Positions 1-7,359 of a stretch of DNA of 29,568 nt are shown in pieces. The notes beneath the pieces are model-generated. The model saw only the letters and a program-made list of their open reading frames with translations. It did not search any database and had not been told where the DNA came from. Within the stretch, counting starts at the first letter, position 1; every line of letters begins with the position of its first letter. Origin of the DNA: an uncultured Paraburkholderia sp. (GTDB taxonomy: Bacteria; Pseudomonadota; Gammaproteobacteria; Burkholderiales; Burkholderiaceae). The stretch is from the NCBI GenBank assembly GCA_937917025.1, contig CALFSF010000519.1, forward strand, positions 1-29,568, written 5' to 3'. Both the position numbers and the translations under genes were made by a program.

Positions 1-487
1 CGGAAAGCGCCAGTTGAAACGCGCATTAACTTCAAAAGATACGTTGTTGAGGGGGTCGCGATTCTTTCTTTCGACCCCTGACAAATGTGTTCCATCGCAC
101 AGAAGCCACGCCAGCCAAGGCTGAACCCCCAAATGATGGGACGCCGCGAGTCCACATTCGCCCGCATGCATTCATTGAGTCCGACAAAACCGAAACGTTT
201 TCTGGAGCGCACCGTCCGTCTCACGATTAAGCGCTAACCGTTTGAATTAAAACACAATGTGCGATCGCACAAAAAACCGGCATGGTCGTTTCATCACGCG
301 ACACGTTGCATTTCAGAAACAAAAAACCGCAGGGAAAACCCTCGGAAAATTATTCCGCATTGCGGTAAAACTATCTTCCCCTTTAGTTTCAATCACTTAC
401 GCAGATGGCATCGCCTATGCATTTAGGTGCGGCGGATTGGTGAAGTCTGCCAAGCCGCCCACCCCGAATGAAAATCAGGAGGATTCC
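1..487. other. Gene-free region upstream of the Gly-rich genes
   Basis: No credible gene is visible in these 487 bases. The stretch is more AT-rich than the genes that follow, as expected of a promoter region. A 7-bp inverted repeat (GGGGTCG at 52-58, CGACCCC at 72-78, 13-base loop) could form a hairpin, but no T-run follows, so a terminator for an unseen upstream gene is only a possibility. An open frame in phase with the first Gly-rich gene extends upstream to 257, but that part has no signal-peptide character. The AGGAGG Shine-Dalgarno at about 478-483 marks 488 as the true start. I could not assign a convincing -35/-10 pair. Confidence 0.5.
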
Positions 488-1720
488 ATGCGAAAGACTC
501 TACTGGCGTCCGCTGCGGCCTTGGCTTTAGGCTTCAGCGGCTACGCGATGGCAAATCCATGTAGTGACAACTCAAAAGCTTGCGATCAGACCTCGACAAG
601 CGGCACCAACACGTTAAGCAGTTCTGCAACCTCGACTCAAACAACGGGCACCGGCAGTAACGCCAACGAAATAGCATCCGGCGCAAGTGTCTGGCAGGAC
701 TCCTTTAACACGACGAAGGTCGTCGCATTGAGCAAGCTGGACGGTACGGTCAGTAACGTCGGCGTCTCCGGAATCGGCAATCAGGCCGGCAACTGGGGTA
801 GCGCAGCAGGCGCAGCCGGCGGCAAGGGCGGTGCCGGTTATGGGGGGGCCGCGCTCGGTGGCAATGGCGGCAACGGCGGCAATGGCGGCGCTGGCGGCAA
901 CGGCGGCGATGCGAACAACGGCAGCGCGACTGCCGGCAAATCCACCAATGGCAGCGCAATCGCCGGTGACGGCAATGCGGGAGACGGCGGCAGGGGCGGC
1001 AGCGCCCATGCGGGCGGCACGCAGGGCGGCAACGGCTACGGCAAGGGCGCGCTCGGGGCCGCAGGAAGCCTCGCGGCAGGCGGTCTCGGCGGTGGCGCTG
1101 GCGGCTCGGTAGGCGGCAACGGCGGTAGTGGCGGTGGCGGCGGATATGGTGGCAGCGGCGGTGGTGCCGACGGTCATCGTTACTCGACCGCGACGGCAAC
1201 TTCCGCGGGCGGCGCGGGCGGTGCCGGTGCAGCAGGCGGTGCCGGCGGCGGCACGGGCGGCGCGGGCTCGGGTACCGGCGGAGCGGCCACGACTGGCGCG
1301 ACCTCGGGTACGGGCGGCGCAGGTGCGGGCGCAGGCGGCAACGGCGGTGCAGCGACGGCGACGGCAGGCACAGGCGGTACCGGCGGCACGGGTACTGGCG
1401 GCACGGCGACCAACGGCGGTTCGAGCTCGATGGCGTCGAACGGCAGCGCAACCGCGGGTGTCGGTGCGGCGGGTGCGGCTGGCGGTGCAGGCGGCGCGGG
1501 TGCAACGGGTACCGGCGGCGCAGGCAACGGAGCAGTCGGCGGTGCAGGTGGCGCAGGTGGGACCAACGCTGTCAGTGCAGGCACCTTCGACATGGCCAAC
1601 ACCATGACGGGCGCGGCGCAGTCGGCGGCGGGCATTGTGGTGATGAACCAGAACAGCGGGATGGCGTCGCTCGTACAGCAAGCCGTCACTGTTCAGGCGA
1701 ATCTGACCGTTGGCCATTAG
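488..1720 (+). CDS. Secreted Gly-rich repeat protein, copy 1
   Basis: This 410-residue protein has a Sec signal peptide (MRKTLL start, hydrophobic Ala/Leu core, likely cleavage after GYAMA at about residue 22). A short Cys-containing segment follows (NPCSDNSKAC), then a Ser/Thr/Asn-rich region to about residue 110. A long low-complexity domain of GGX triplets (GGNGG, GGAGG, GGTGG) runs to about residue 360. The last 40 residues are not Gly-rich and carry a Q/N motif (MNQNSGMASLVQQ). It resembles mycobacterial PGRS domains in composition only and has no PE domain. The start at 488 is set by AGGAGG seven bases upstream. Only 16 bases separate it from its paralogue, so the two are probably co-transcribed. 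Inferred role: structural subunit of an extracellular fibre or adhesin exported by the neighbouring Fap-like machinery. No enzymatic motif is visible. Confidence 0.85.
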   Translation: MRKTLLASAAALALGFSGYAMANPCSDNSKACDQTSTSGTNTLSSSATSTQTTGTGSNANEIASGASVWQDSFNTTKVVALSKLDGTVSNVGVSGIGNQAGNWGSAAGAAGGKGGAGYGGAALGGNGGNGGNGGAGGNGGDANNGSATAGKSTNGSAIAGDGNAGDGGRGGSAHAGGTQGGNGYGKGALGAAGSLAAGGLGGGAGGSVGGNGGSGGGGGYGGSGGGADGHRYSTATATSAGGAGGAGAAGGAGGGTGGAGSGTGGAATTGATSGTGGAGAGAGGNGGAATATAGTGGTGGTGTGGTATNGGSSSMASNGSATAGVGAAGAAGGAGGAGATGTGGAGNGAVGGAGGAGGTNAVSAGTFDMANTMTGAAQSAAGIVVMNQNSGMASLVQQAVTVQANLTVGH

Positions 1721-1736
1721 GCCCCAGGAGAGTGTG

Positions 1737-2969
1737 ATGAAAAGAACTCTAATGGCGTCTGCTGTAGCCCTGGCCCTGGGTTGCAGCGGGTACGCGATGG
1801 CCAACCCCTGTAGCGACAACACGAAGTCCTGTGACCAGACGTCCACGTCAGGCGCGAACAGTCTGAGTGCTTCCGCAACCGGCAACCAGACGACGACGAC
1901 CGGCAGTAACGCCAACGAAATCGCGTCGTATGCGACGGTAAATCAGGACTCCTTTAATAGCTCCACCGCTGTTGCGCTGAGCAAGCTGGACGGCTCGGTC
2001 AGCTACGTGGGCGTCTCGGGAATCGGCAATAACGCCGGCAACTGGGGCAGCGCCGCAGGCGCCCGCGGTGGCAAGGGAGGCGCGGGCTATGGCGGCGACG
2101 GTTACGGCGGCAATGGCGGTAACGCCGGCGCAAGCGGTAACGGCGGCAATGGCGGCAGTGCGCAGAACGGCAGCGCGAGCGCCGGTAACGTCAAGAACGG
2201 CAGCGCGACTGCCGGGACCGGTTACGGCGGTGCGGGCGGCAACGGTGGCTCCGCAAGTGCCGGCGGCACGCAGGGTGGCAACGGCAGAGGCAGTGGTGGA
2301 TCGTCTGTTGCGCTCAGCGGGGCTGGCGGAGGCTCCGCCATCGGCGTTGGCGGTTACGGCGGCGGCAACGGCGGCAACGGCGGTAACGGTGGCGGTGGCG
2401 GCGACGGCAGCGGTTCGACCGCTGCGCGTTATTCCACTGCAACCGCGACGTCGGCCGGTGGCGCGGGCGGTGCCGGCGCAGCAGGCGGTGCGGGTAGCGG
2501 TACTGGCGGGGCTGGCACGGGGACGGCCGGAACCGGCACGACCGGCGCGGTGACGGCGTCGGGCGGTTCCGGCGCGGGTACCGGCGGCGCCGGCGGTGCG
2601 GCTACGGCGAACGCAGGCACTGGCGGTGCGGGCGGCACGGGTACTGGCGGTAGCGGTACCAACGGCAGCTCGATGTCGACAGCCAGCAACGGCAGCGCAA
2701 CCGGCGGCACAGGTGCGGCAGGTGCGGCTGGCGTTGCAGGCGCGGCAGGCGCCACGGGTACCGGCGGCACCGGTACGGGTGGTGTCGGCGCGGCTGGCGG
2801 TGCGGGTGGCGCCAACGCGGTCGATGCAGGCACGTTCGACATGAGCAACACGATGACGGCGGCGGCACAGTCGGCAGCGGGTATCTCGGTCATGAACCAG
2901 AACGCCGGCGCTGCTTCGTTCGTGCAACAGGCTGTCACCGTGCAGGCGAATCTGGCTGTGGGCCATTGA
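1737..2969 (+). CDS. Secreted Gly-rich repeat protein, copy 2
   Basis: Tandem paralogue of the preceding gene with exactly the same length (410 residues), although the Gly-rich middle differs in detail. The signal peptide (MKRTLMASAVALALG, cleavage near GYAMA) is almost the same, as are the NPCSDN segment, the block ending SGIGNNAGNWGSAAGA and the C-terminus (SVMNQNAGAASFVQQAVTVQ). The central two-thirds is GGX repeats rich in Asn, Ala, Thr and Ser. The start at 1737 has AGGAG at 1726-1730, six bases upstream. A frame opening at 1710 would overlap the previous gene and delay the signal peptide, so it was not used. Like copy 1 it is probably a secreted structural protein. Glycine repeats of this kind could pack as polyglycine-II helices, but that is inference. 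Confidence 0.85.
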   Translation: MKRTLMASAVALALGCSGYAMANPCSDNTKSCDQTSTSGANSLSASATGNQTTTTGSNANEIASYATVNQDSFNSSTAVALSKLDGSVSYVGVSGIGNNAGNWGSAAGARGGKGGAGYGGDGYGGNGGNAGASGNGGNGGSAQNGSASAGNVKNGSATAGTGYGGAGGNGGSASAGGTQGGNGRGSGGSSVALSGAGGGSAIGVGGYGGGNGGNGGNGGGGGDGSGSTAARYSTATATSAGGAGGAGAAGGAGSGTGGAGTGTAGTGTTGAVTASGGSGAGTGGAGGAATANAGTGGAGGTGTGGSGTNGSSMSTASNGSATGGTGAAGAAGVAGAAGATGTGGTGTGGVGAAGGAGGANAVDAGTFDMSNTMTAAAQSAAGISVMNQNAGAASFVQQAVTVQANLAVGH

Positions 2970-3004
2970 GCCATGGCGGATTCTCCTGAAAGCTGAAAGG
3001 GGGT

Positions 3005-3040
3005 TTGCCGTGGGGCGCACGCTGAAGCGCCTCACGGCAA
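3005..3040 (+). other. Strong intergenic hairpin
   Basis: A 14-bp stem (3005-3018 with 3027-3040) contains a single G-T wobble and an 8-base loop (ACGCTGAA). It lies between the second Gly-rich gene and the small secreted protein gene. No T-run follows, so it is not a classical intrinsic terminator. It could stabilise the upstream mRNA against 3' exonucleases or set different expression levels for the two halves of the operon. Confidence 0.6.
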
Positions 3041-3142
3041 CACCGGCCCGTTGTCAGGCCGACAGCGTGGACCAGCAGCACGCAACTATCCGGTCTTTTC
3101 ATGCAGCTGCCGCTCGCCGCATGCAAGACCAAGGAGACATTC

Positions 3143-3604
3143 ATGCAAGCGCGAAAGAGCATTTCGCTGCTCGTGTTACCGGTCGTGATGGCGACGGTTG
3201 CCTTCGCTGCCCAGGCAGCGGACGAATTGCCATTGCCTCCTCCGGCGGCGCAAGCCGCGGCGACAGGTGACGGGCCGCTCGCACCCGCGGCGGTGTCCGA
3301 TACCGTCACACCTGCAACCGCCTCCTCCGTAACAACCTCGGGGCGCACGCCGCGCGACAGTTTCGGCGTGGCGATGACCGACGGACAACTCGACGAGCAT
3401 CGGGGCGGCGATGCACTGATTGGCCAGAACTACCTGACCGGATCGGTAGCCAACAACTCGGCTTACAAGGTCGAGACCGGTTCCAATTCGATCAGCGAAG
3501 GCTCGTTCGCCAGTTCAAGCGGACTGCCTACGGTCATCCAGAACAGCGGCGCCAACGTCCTGATCCAGAACGCGACGGTGCTGAACGTTCGCTTCGGGAA
3601 CTGA
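3143..3604 (+). CDS. Small secreted protein with RGG motif and Q/N-rich C-terminus
   Basis: This 153-residue protein has a signal peptide (MQARKSISLLVLPVV, cleavage after AAQA near residue 25). A Pro/Ala/Thr-rich spacer leads to the motif TDGQLDEHRGG at about residues 79-89. The 64-residue tail is rich in Asn, Ser and Gly and ends in VIQNSGANVLIQNATV. The RGG motif resembles double-glycine leader sites cut by C39 peptidases, and a C39-type peptidase is encoded next, 3 bases downstream. The tail resembles the C-termini of the two Gly-rich proteins. The start at 3143 has AAGGAG at 3131-3136; the frame opening at 3101 lacks a signal peptide. Inferred role: a minor subunit or nucleator, possibly matured by cleavage after Gly89. 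No named family was recognised with certainty. Confidence 0.8.
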   Translation: MQARKSISLLVLPVVMATVAFAAQAADELPLPPPAAQAAATGDGPLAPAAVSDTVTPATASSVTTSGRTPRDSFGVAMTDGQLDEHRGGDALIGQNYLTGSVANNSAYKVETGSNSISEGSFASSSGLPTVIQNSGANVLIQNATVLNVRFGN

Positions 3605-3607
3605 GTG

Positions 3608-4294
3608 ATGAAATCCTTCGCCATCTGCATCGCGCTTTCGTGCGGGGTCGGGATGTCGGCCGCGCTCGCGGATCCGATCGATATCGCGGATCCTTCCGGC
3701 GGCTATTACGCGATGCACGTGACGAGCCTGAAGGAAGCCCGCTTCAAGCGAACTATCCGGCAGCAATACGACTTCAGCTGCGGCTCGGCGGCCCTCGCGA
3801 CATTGCTGACCTACCAGTACGATTATCCCGTCAGCGAACAGCAGGTCTTCGCCGAAATGTTCCAGCATGGCGATCAGGCCAAGATCCGCAGGGAAGGATT
3901 TTCGCTGCTGGATATCCGGCGCTTTCTGGTCTCACGAGGTTTCGAGGCGGATGGTTATGAAGCGCCGCTCGAAAAACTCGAGCAGACAAAAACGCCTGCG
4001 ATCGTGCTGATTGTCGAACACGGCTATCACCATTTCGTGGTGATCAAGGGTGTGCGCAACGGGCGGATTCTGATTGGTGACCCTGCCACCGGCACGCGGG
4101 CGATGTCGAAGGCGAGTTTCGAGGAGAAGTGGCAGGACCGCGTGCTGTTCGTGATTCACAACCGGCACGAGATGGCGAAATTCAACGATGCCGGGGACTG
4201 GCACGTCGCGCCGGATGCGCCGCTTTACACCGGCATTCCGCGCGAAGGCCTGTTTAGCGTGGTGGTGCCGAAGCTCGGCCCCGGTGAATTCTGA
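3608..4294 (+). CDS. Periplasmic C39-family cysteine peptidase (FapD-like)
   Basis: This 228-residue protein has a signal peptide (cleavage near AALA, residue 21) followed by a papain-fold C39 domain. The visible catalytic set is Gln53 and Cys58 in QYDFSCGSAA, His142 in YHHFVVIKG and Asp158 in LIGDPATG. C39 domains usually sit at the N-terminus of ABC exporters and cut double-glycine leaders. This one is a stand-alone exported enzyme with no ABC part, like FapD of the Pseudomonas fap operon. It lies between two secreted proteins that both carry an LDxxRGG motif, which makes them its most likely substrates. It starts 3 bases after the previous stop; a GTG three bases earlier (3605) is an alternative start, and the ribosome site is weak, suggesting translational coupling. 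Family assignment is firm; the substrate assignment is inference. Confidence 0.88.
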   Translation: MKSFAICIALSCGVGMSAALADPIDIADPSGGYYAMHVTSLKEARFKRTIRQQYDFSCGSAALATLLTYQYDYPVSEQQVFAEMFQHGDQAKIRREGFSLLDIRRFLVSRGFEADGYEAPLEKLEQTKTPAIVLIVEHGYHHFVVIKGVRNGRILIGDPATGTRAMSKASFEEKWQDRVLFVIHNRHEMAKFNDAGDWHVAPDAPLYTGIPREGLFSVVVPKLGPGEF

Positions 4295-4302
4295 GAGCGA
4301 CG

Positions 4303-5907
4303 ATGAAACCTGAACATCTGAAGCTCGCTGGCATCGCCACTCTGGTGTGCGGGGCGATGTCGTCGTTTGGCGCCGAGGCGGCAACCAGCGACCCTTCGGT
4401 TCTTGCCACCGGACGGGTCCTTTCGTTGCGCAATACGTCGACGGACCCGGCGTTGGGCATGACGGATGACACCGCGCAGGATACGGAGCCCGCGATGCAA
4501 GGCGATATGCCCGACGGCGTCGCGCCTGAGGCCGATGCAGGTGCGGGTGTGGCGCCCGCAGCGGATGCGGCGTCCGATGGGGTGTACACGGCGCGCACGG
4601 CGGTCTGGCAATCGCCGGATTCTGACGAGACGTCGGTTGCCAGACCTGCGTCCGCGCATCTGCGGTACGTGCCCACGGTGTTTTCTGTACCCGCCGTGTC
4701 GGCAGATGAGAGTAGTGCGCCGGTGGCGAGCGTGGTCCCCGATTCGCAGGATCCGCAGGATTCGCACGCGATGCCTGCGGCGTCGACCGGTGATGTCGCG
4801 TCGGCACATGATGTTGCGCCGGTCTCGAATGTTGCGCCGGCCGATCATGTCGAGCCGGTGCTGAACGTCGCGCCGGATGTCGTGCATGCACAGGATGACC
4901 CGGCTGCGTCGGCAGACCACTCTTCGGCTGCGGCAGATGCTGCACGGGACGCGTTGCCGGTCGACGAAACCCCGACCGTTTCAACAAGCGCTACTGCCGT
5001 GCCAGCGACGGTTGCCGCGCCGCACGCCAGGCACGTCGCGCACACGCCGCATCGTCCGGTTGTTTCGGCAGACGATGGCGTGCCGGTGAAGGATGCCGTG
5101 CTCCCGTCAGCGCGCGTTGCGGATACGCCGCGCATGTCGGTGAGCGTTGCTGTTCCCGCGATGTGCGCGGTGCCCAATACCGCGCGTGTGCCAAACGCGC
5201 CGGACGATCTGGCCAGACAACCCATCGTTTCCACTTCCGCCATGTCCTCCAACGTCGCGCGCAACGCAGATTCAGCGGCTGTGCCTGCGAGGAGTGCGGC
5301 GCGCACGACGCCAGATGCTGTTTCCCCGAACGTCGCGCATTCGAATGAAGCGGCGCCCGTGACAGCATCATCCGCAGAAGGCCTGCTGGAACGTGCGGCC
5401 GTGTCGCTGAAGTCCACCGTGGATCTGGCGGCCCAGCCGGCGATGCCTCATGCGGCGAAACACGATGATGACGAGGATCCGGCGTGGGCGTCCGCAGACC
5501 TTGTCGCGGTCGACAGCGACCGTCTCGACAGCATGCGCGGCGGGTTCGACCTGCCGTCGGGCCTCGTGGTGTCGTTCGGCATTTCGCGGGAGGCCTTCGT
5601 GAACGGCAATCTCGTGGCATCGACGAGCTTCAACATTCCGAACATCGCGCAGATGACGCCACAGCAGGCGCAGATGCTGGCGAACGCCAACACCGGCGCG
5701 CTGGTTCAGAACGGATTGAACAATACGGTGGCGCCGGGCGCGTTGCCTGCGCTGACCGGATCGGTCATTCAGAACTCGTTGAACAACCAGCAGGTTCAGG
5801 CGCTGACGACGATCAATACGAGTGTCAACTCGCTTGCCGCATTCAAGGCGTCCAACATTGGGATGACGTTGAACTCCGCGCTCATCAGCGCCGTGCGTCC
5901 TCGTTAG
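4303..5907 (+). CDS. Secreted protein with long low-complexity region, RGG motif and C-terminal domain
   Basis: This 534-residue protein has a signal peptide (residues 1-26, cleavage after FGAEA). About 370 residues of Ala/Val/Pro/Asp/Ser-rich disordered sequence follow, including loose VAPxxxVAP repeats near residues 170-192. The motif DSDRLDSMRGG (residues 404-414) leads to a C-terminal region of about 120 residues. That region opens FDLPSGLVVSFGISRE, contains FVNGNLVASTSFNIPN, and ends with QN-LNN repeats (LVQNGLNN, VIQNSLNN). The RGG motif matches the one in the small protein at 3143-3604. The gene starts 8 bases after the C39 peptidase stop, so it is in the same operon. Inferred: cleavage after Gly414 would release the C-terminal region as a minor fibre component or anchor. 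The family has no name I can give. Confidence 0.8.
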   Translation: MKPEHLKLAGIATLVCGAMSSFGAEAATSDPSVLATGRVLSLRNTSTDPALGMTDDTAQDTEPAMQGDMPDGVAPEADAGAGVAPAADAASDGVYTARTAVWQSPDSDETSVARPASAHLRYVPTVFSVPAVSADESSAPVASVVPDSQDPQDSHAMPAASTGDVASAHDVAPVSNVAPADHVEPVLNVAPDVVHAQDDPAASADHSSAAADAARDALPVDETPTVSTSATAVPATVAAPHARHVAHTPHRPVVSADDGVPVKDAVLPSARVADTPRMSVSVAVPAMCAVPNTARVPNAPDDLARQPIVSTSAMSSNVARNADSAAVPARSAARTTPDAVSPNVAHSNEAAPVTASSAEGLLERAAVSLKSTVDLAAQPAMPHAAKHDDDEDPAWASADLVAVDSDRLDSMRGGFDLPSGLVVSFGISREAFVNGNLVASTSFNIPNIAQMTPQQAQMLANANTGALVQNGLNNTVAPGALPALTGSVIQNSLNNQQVQALTTINTSVNSLAAFKASNIGMTLNSALISAVRPR

Positions 5908-5912
5908 CGGAT

Positions 5913-5950
5913 ACGGCGGTGGCTGGCCGGGGCGGCTCGCGCACTGCCGT
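5913..5950. terminator. Possible bidirectional hairpin between convergent genes
   Basis: ACGGCGGTG (5913-5921) pairs with CACTGCCGT (5942-5950), with one wobble. It lies in the 51-base gap between the stop of the RGG protein gene and the stop of the convergent barrel gene. The 20-base loop is itself GC-rich. No T-run is present on either strand, so the terminator call is tentative. Confidence 0.35.
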
Positions 5951-5958
5951 CACGCTGT

Positions 5959-7359
5959 TCAGAAGGAGATCGGCACGCGCATCGTGAGGGAGAGGTCCGG
6001 CGTGTCGCGCGTCAACCCGGCGCCGATCGAAAAGTTAAGCGTGGTCTTCGGCGTAATCCGGTACGAATAACCGATCAGCAGCGTGCCGAGAATGGTGCGC
6101 ACGGAACCGACCACTGTCTGGCCATTCTGGCTCGTGGGTTGAACAATGCTCATGTCGTAGCCGATACTGACCGACGCCTTCTCGTTCAGTGCGAGGCCCA
6201 TGCCGATGTTGAATCCCCAGATGTCGCCCGGCTGGATCTTGCCAAGAGGCTCCTGGCCGTTGATGAGCGTGAGGCTCTCGTCTTTCCCGAAGCTGTGCAG
6301 ATAGCTGAAATTGCCGAAGAACACGACCGGGTCGGTCGGGAACAGCCACGTGAGGCCTGGCTGGATCGCGAGGAACCCGGAGCCGGTGGGCTGCCGCAGC
6401 GGCAAACCGGTTCCTGTCGTATTGGCGATACAGGTCGTCACGCAGTCGGTCAAGACATCGAATGGGCCCTTGCCGGTCGCCGTCTTGAAGCGCAGCCAGC
6501 CGACATAGTAGAACTTGTCCGGGCCGCCTTCGTTTAACTGATAACGCAATGTCATCTCGACGTCGCCGATACCGTTGCCGTTGCTGCTGATCACGCTGTC
6601 GGACGCGGCACCCGTGAAGATCTGGCGCGCGACGGTATCGTTGGTCTGATACACGTACGGCACACGCAGTTCGAATTCGAGCCGGTTCGTCAGGCCGTAG
6701 CGAAAGGCAAGACCGCCTGTCAGCGTCGTCGTCTTTACTTCGCTCACGTTGATCAACCCGATCAGCAGTGCCGGGATGACCGTGTACCCGACGAGCGAGA
6801 GCTGGTTCTCCGACGAATACATAAAATTGAAGTACGGCTCGACCACCAGCGTATGGCGCGGCGTCAGCACGCCCGGCTGATCGAAGATCGGCGCGACGGC
6901 AGGCGGACGCGAGTCGACCACGGGCGCCTGGCCCACCGGTTGAGCCTGCTGCGCCGTCTGAGTGGCGGCCGGCTGCGCGGCCTGAGCGGGTGAGGTTGCC
7001 TCGCCTGTGGTGCCTGCCTGCGCAGCGGCAGCACCAGCCGCCGCTGCCGCATCCGGCGCGGCGTTGCCTACCGGCAACCCGTTGGCATCGGTTCCGCCTG
7101 TGCCACGCTGGGTATCGAGCGTGTCGGCGTCCAGCGCGCGGCTGAGCCGTGCAAGACCCGCCTCCTGCTCGGCGAGCTTGCGCTTGAGCGCATCGATTTC
7201 CTTGATGCGTTGATTGAGTTCTTCGCGCAACGCGCCGACGCCGGCCTGGTTAGCCTGTTCGGCTTGAGTCTCGAGCGACTGCGCGTGGCTTTCGGCGCTG
7301 AACATCAGCAACGCTGCATAGCTGATGGCGCCGATGCGGCGATAGGGCACGCACTTCAT
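5959..7359 (-). CDS. Outer-membrane beta-barrel exporter with N-terminal coiled coil (FapF-like)
   Basis: This 466-residue protein has a signal peptide (cleavage after ESHA near residue 26). A coiled-coil-like helix follows at about residues 28-75, with heptads such as REELNQRIKEIDALKRKLAEQ. An Ala/Gln/Thr-rich linker runs to about 160, then a short motif QPGVLTPRHTLVVEP introduces a beta-barrel. Alternating hydrophobic strands continue to a terminal Phe (RVPISF), the usual outer-membrane assembly signal. This order (coiled coil, linker, barrel) is that of FapF, the trimeric export channel of functional amyloid in Pseudomonas. Similar proteins are often loosely annotated as phenol-degradation transporters. 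A loop holds DCVTTC, a possible disulfide. The start has GGGAGA seven to eight bases upstream. It is convergent to, not inside, the putative substrate operon. The barrel call is firm and the FapF relationship is likely. Confidence 0.8.
   Translation of the reverse strand: MKCVPYRRIGAISYAALLMFSAESHAQSLETQAEQANQAGVGALREELNQRIKEIDALKRKLAEQEAGLARLSRALDADTLDTQRGTGGTDANGLPVGNAAPDAAAAAGAAAAQAGTTGEATSPAQAAQPAATQTAQQAQPVGQAPVVDSRPPAVAPIFDQPGVLTPRHTLVVEPYFNFMYSSENQLSLVGYTVIPALLIGLINVSEVKTTTLTGGLAFRYGLTNRLEFELRVPYVYQTNDTVARQIFTGAASDSVISSNGNGIGDVEMTLRYQLNEGGPDKFYYVGWLRFKTATGKGPFDVLTDCVTTCIANTTGTGLPLRQPTGSGFLAIQPGLTWLFPTDPVVFFGNFSYLHSFGKDESLTLINGQEPLGKIQPGDIWGFNIGMGLALNEKASVSIGYDMSIVQPTSQNGQTVVGSVRTILGTLLIGYSYRITPKTTLNFSIGAGLTRDTPDLSLTMRVPISF

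Noticed and set aside
257..487. N-terminal extension of the first Gly-rich protein
   Set aside because: The strong AGGAGG and the signal peptide both point to 488 as the start.
488..570. Lipoprotein signal in the Gly-rich proteins because of the early Cys
   Set aside because: The residue before Cys is Pro and the lipobox pattern is absent; ordinary signal peptidase cleavage after AMA fits better.
830..1560. Repeat array resembling CRISPR
   Set aside because: The repeats are in-frame GGX codons of variable spacing, not constant repeats with unique spacers.
488..2969. Relationship to mycobacterial PE-PGRS proteins or horizontal transfer from actinobacteria
   Set aside because: Only the GGX composition is shared; there is no PE domain, and signal peptides and neighbours are proteobacterial.
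614..3035. Very long open frames on the minus strand across the Gly-rich genes
   Set aside because: They are Arg/Ala/Pro/Cys-rich shadows of GGC repeats with no ribosome sites or signal peptides; the plus-strand frames have both.
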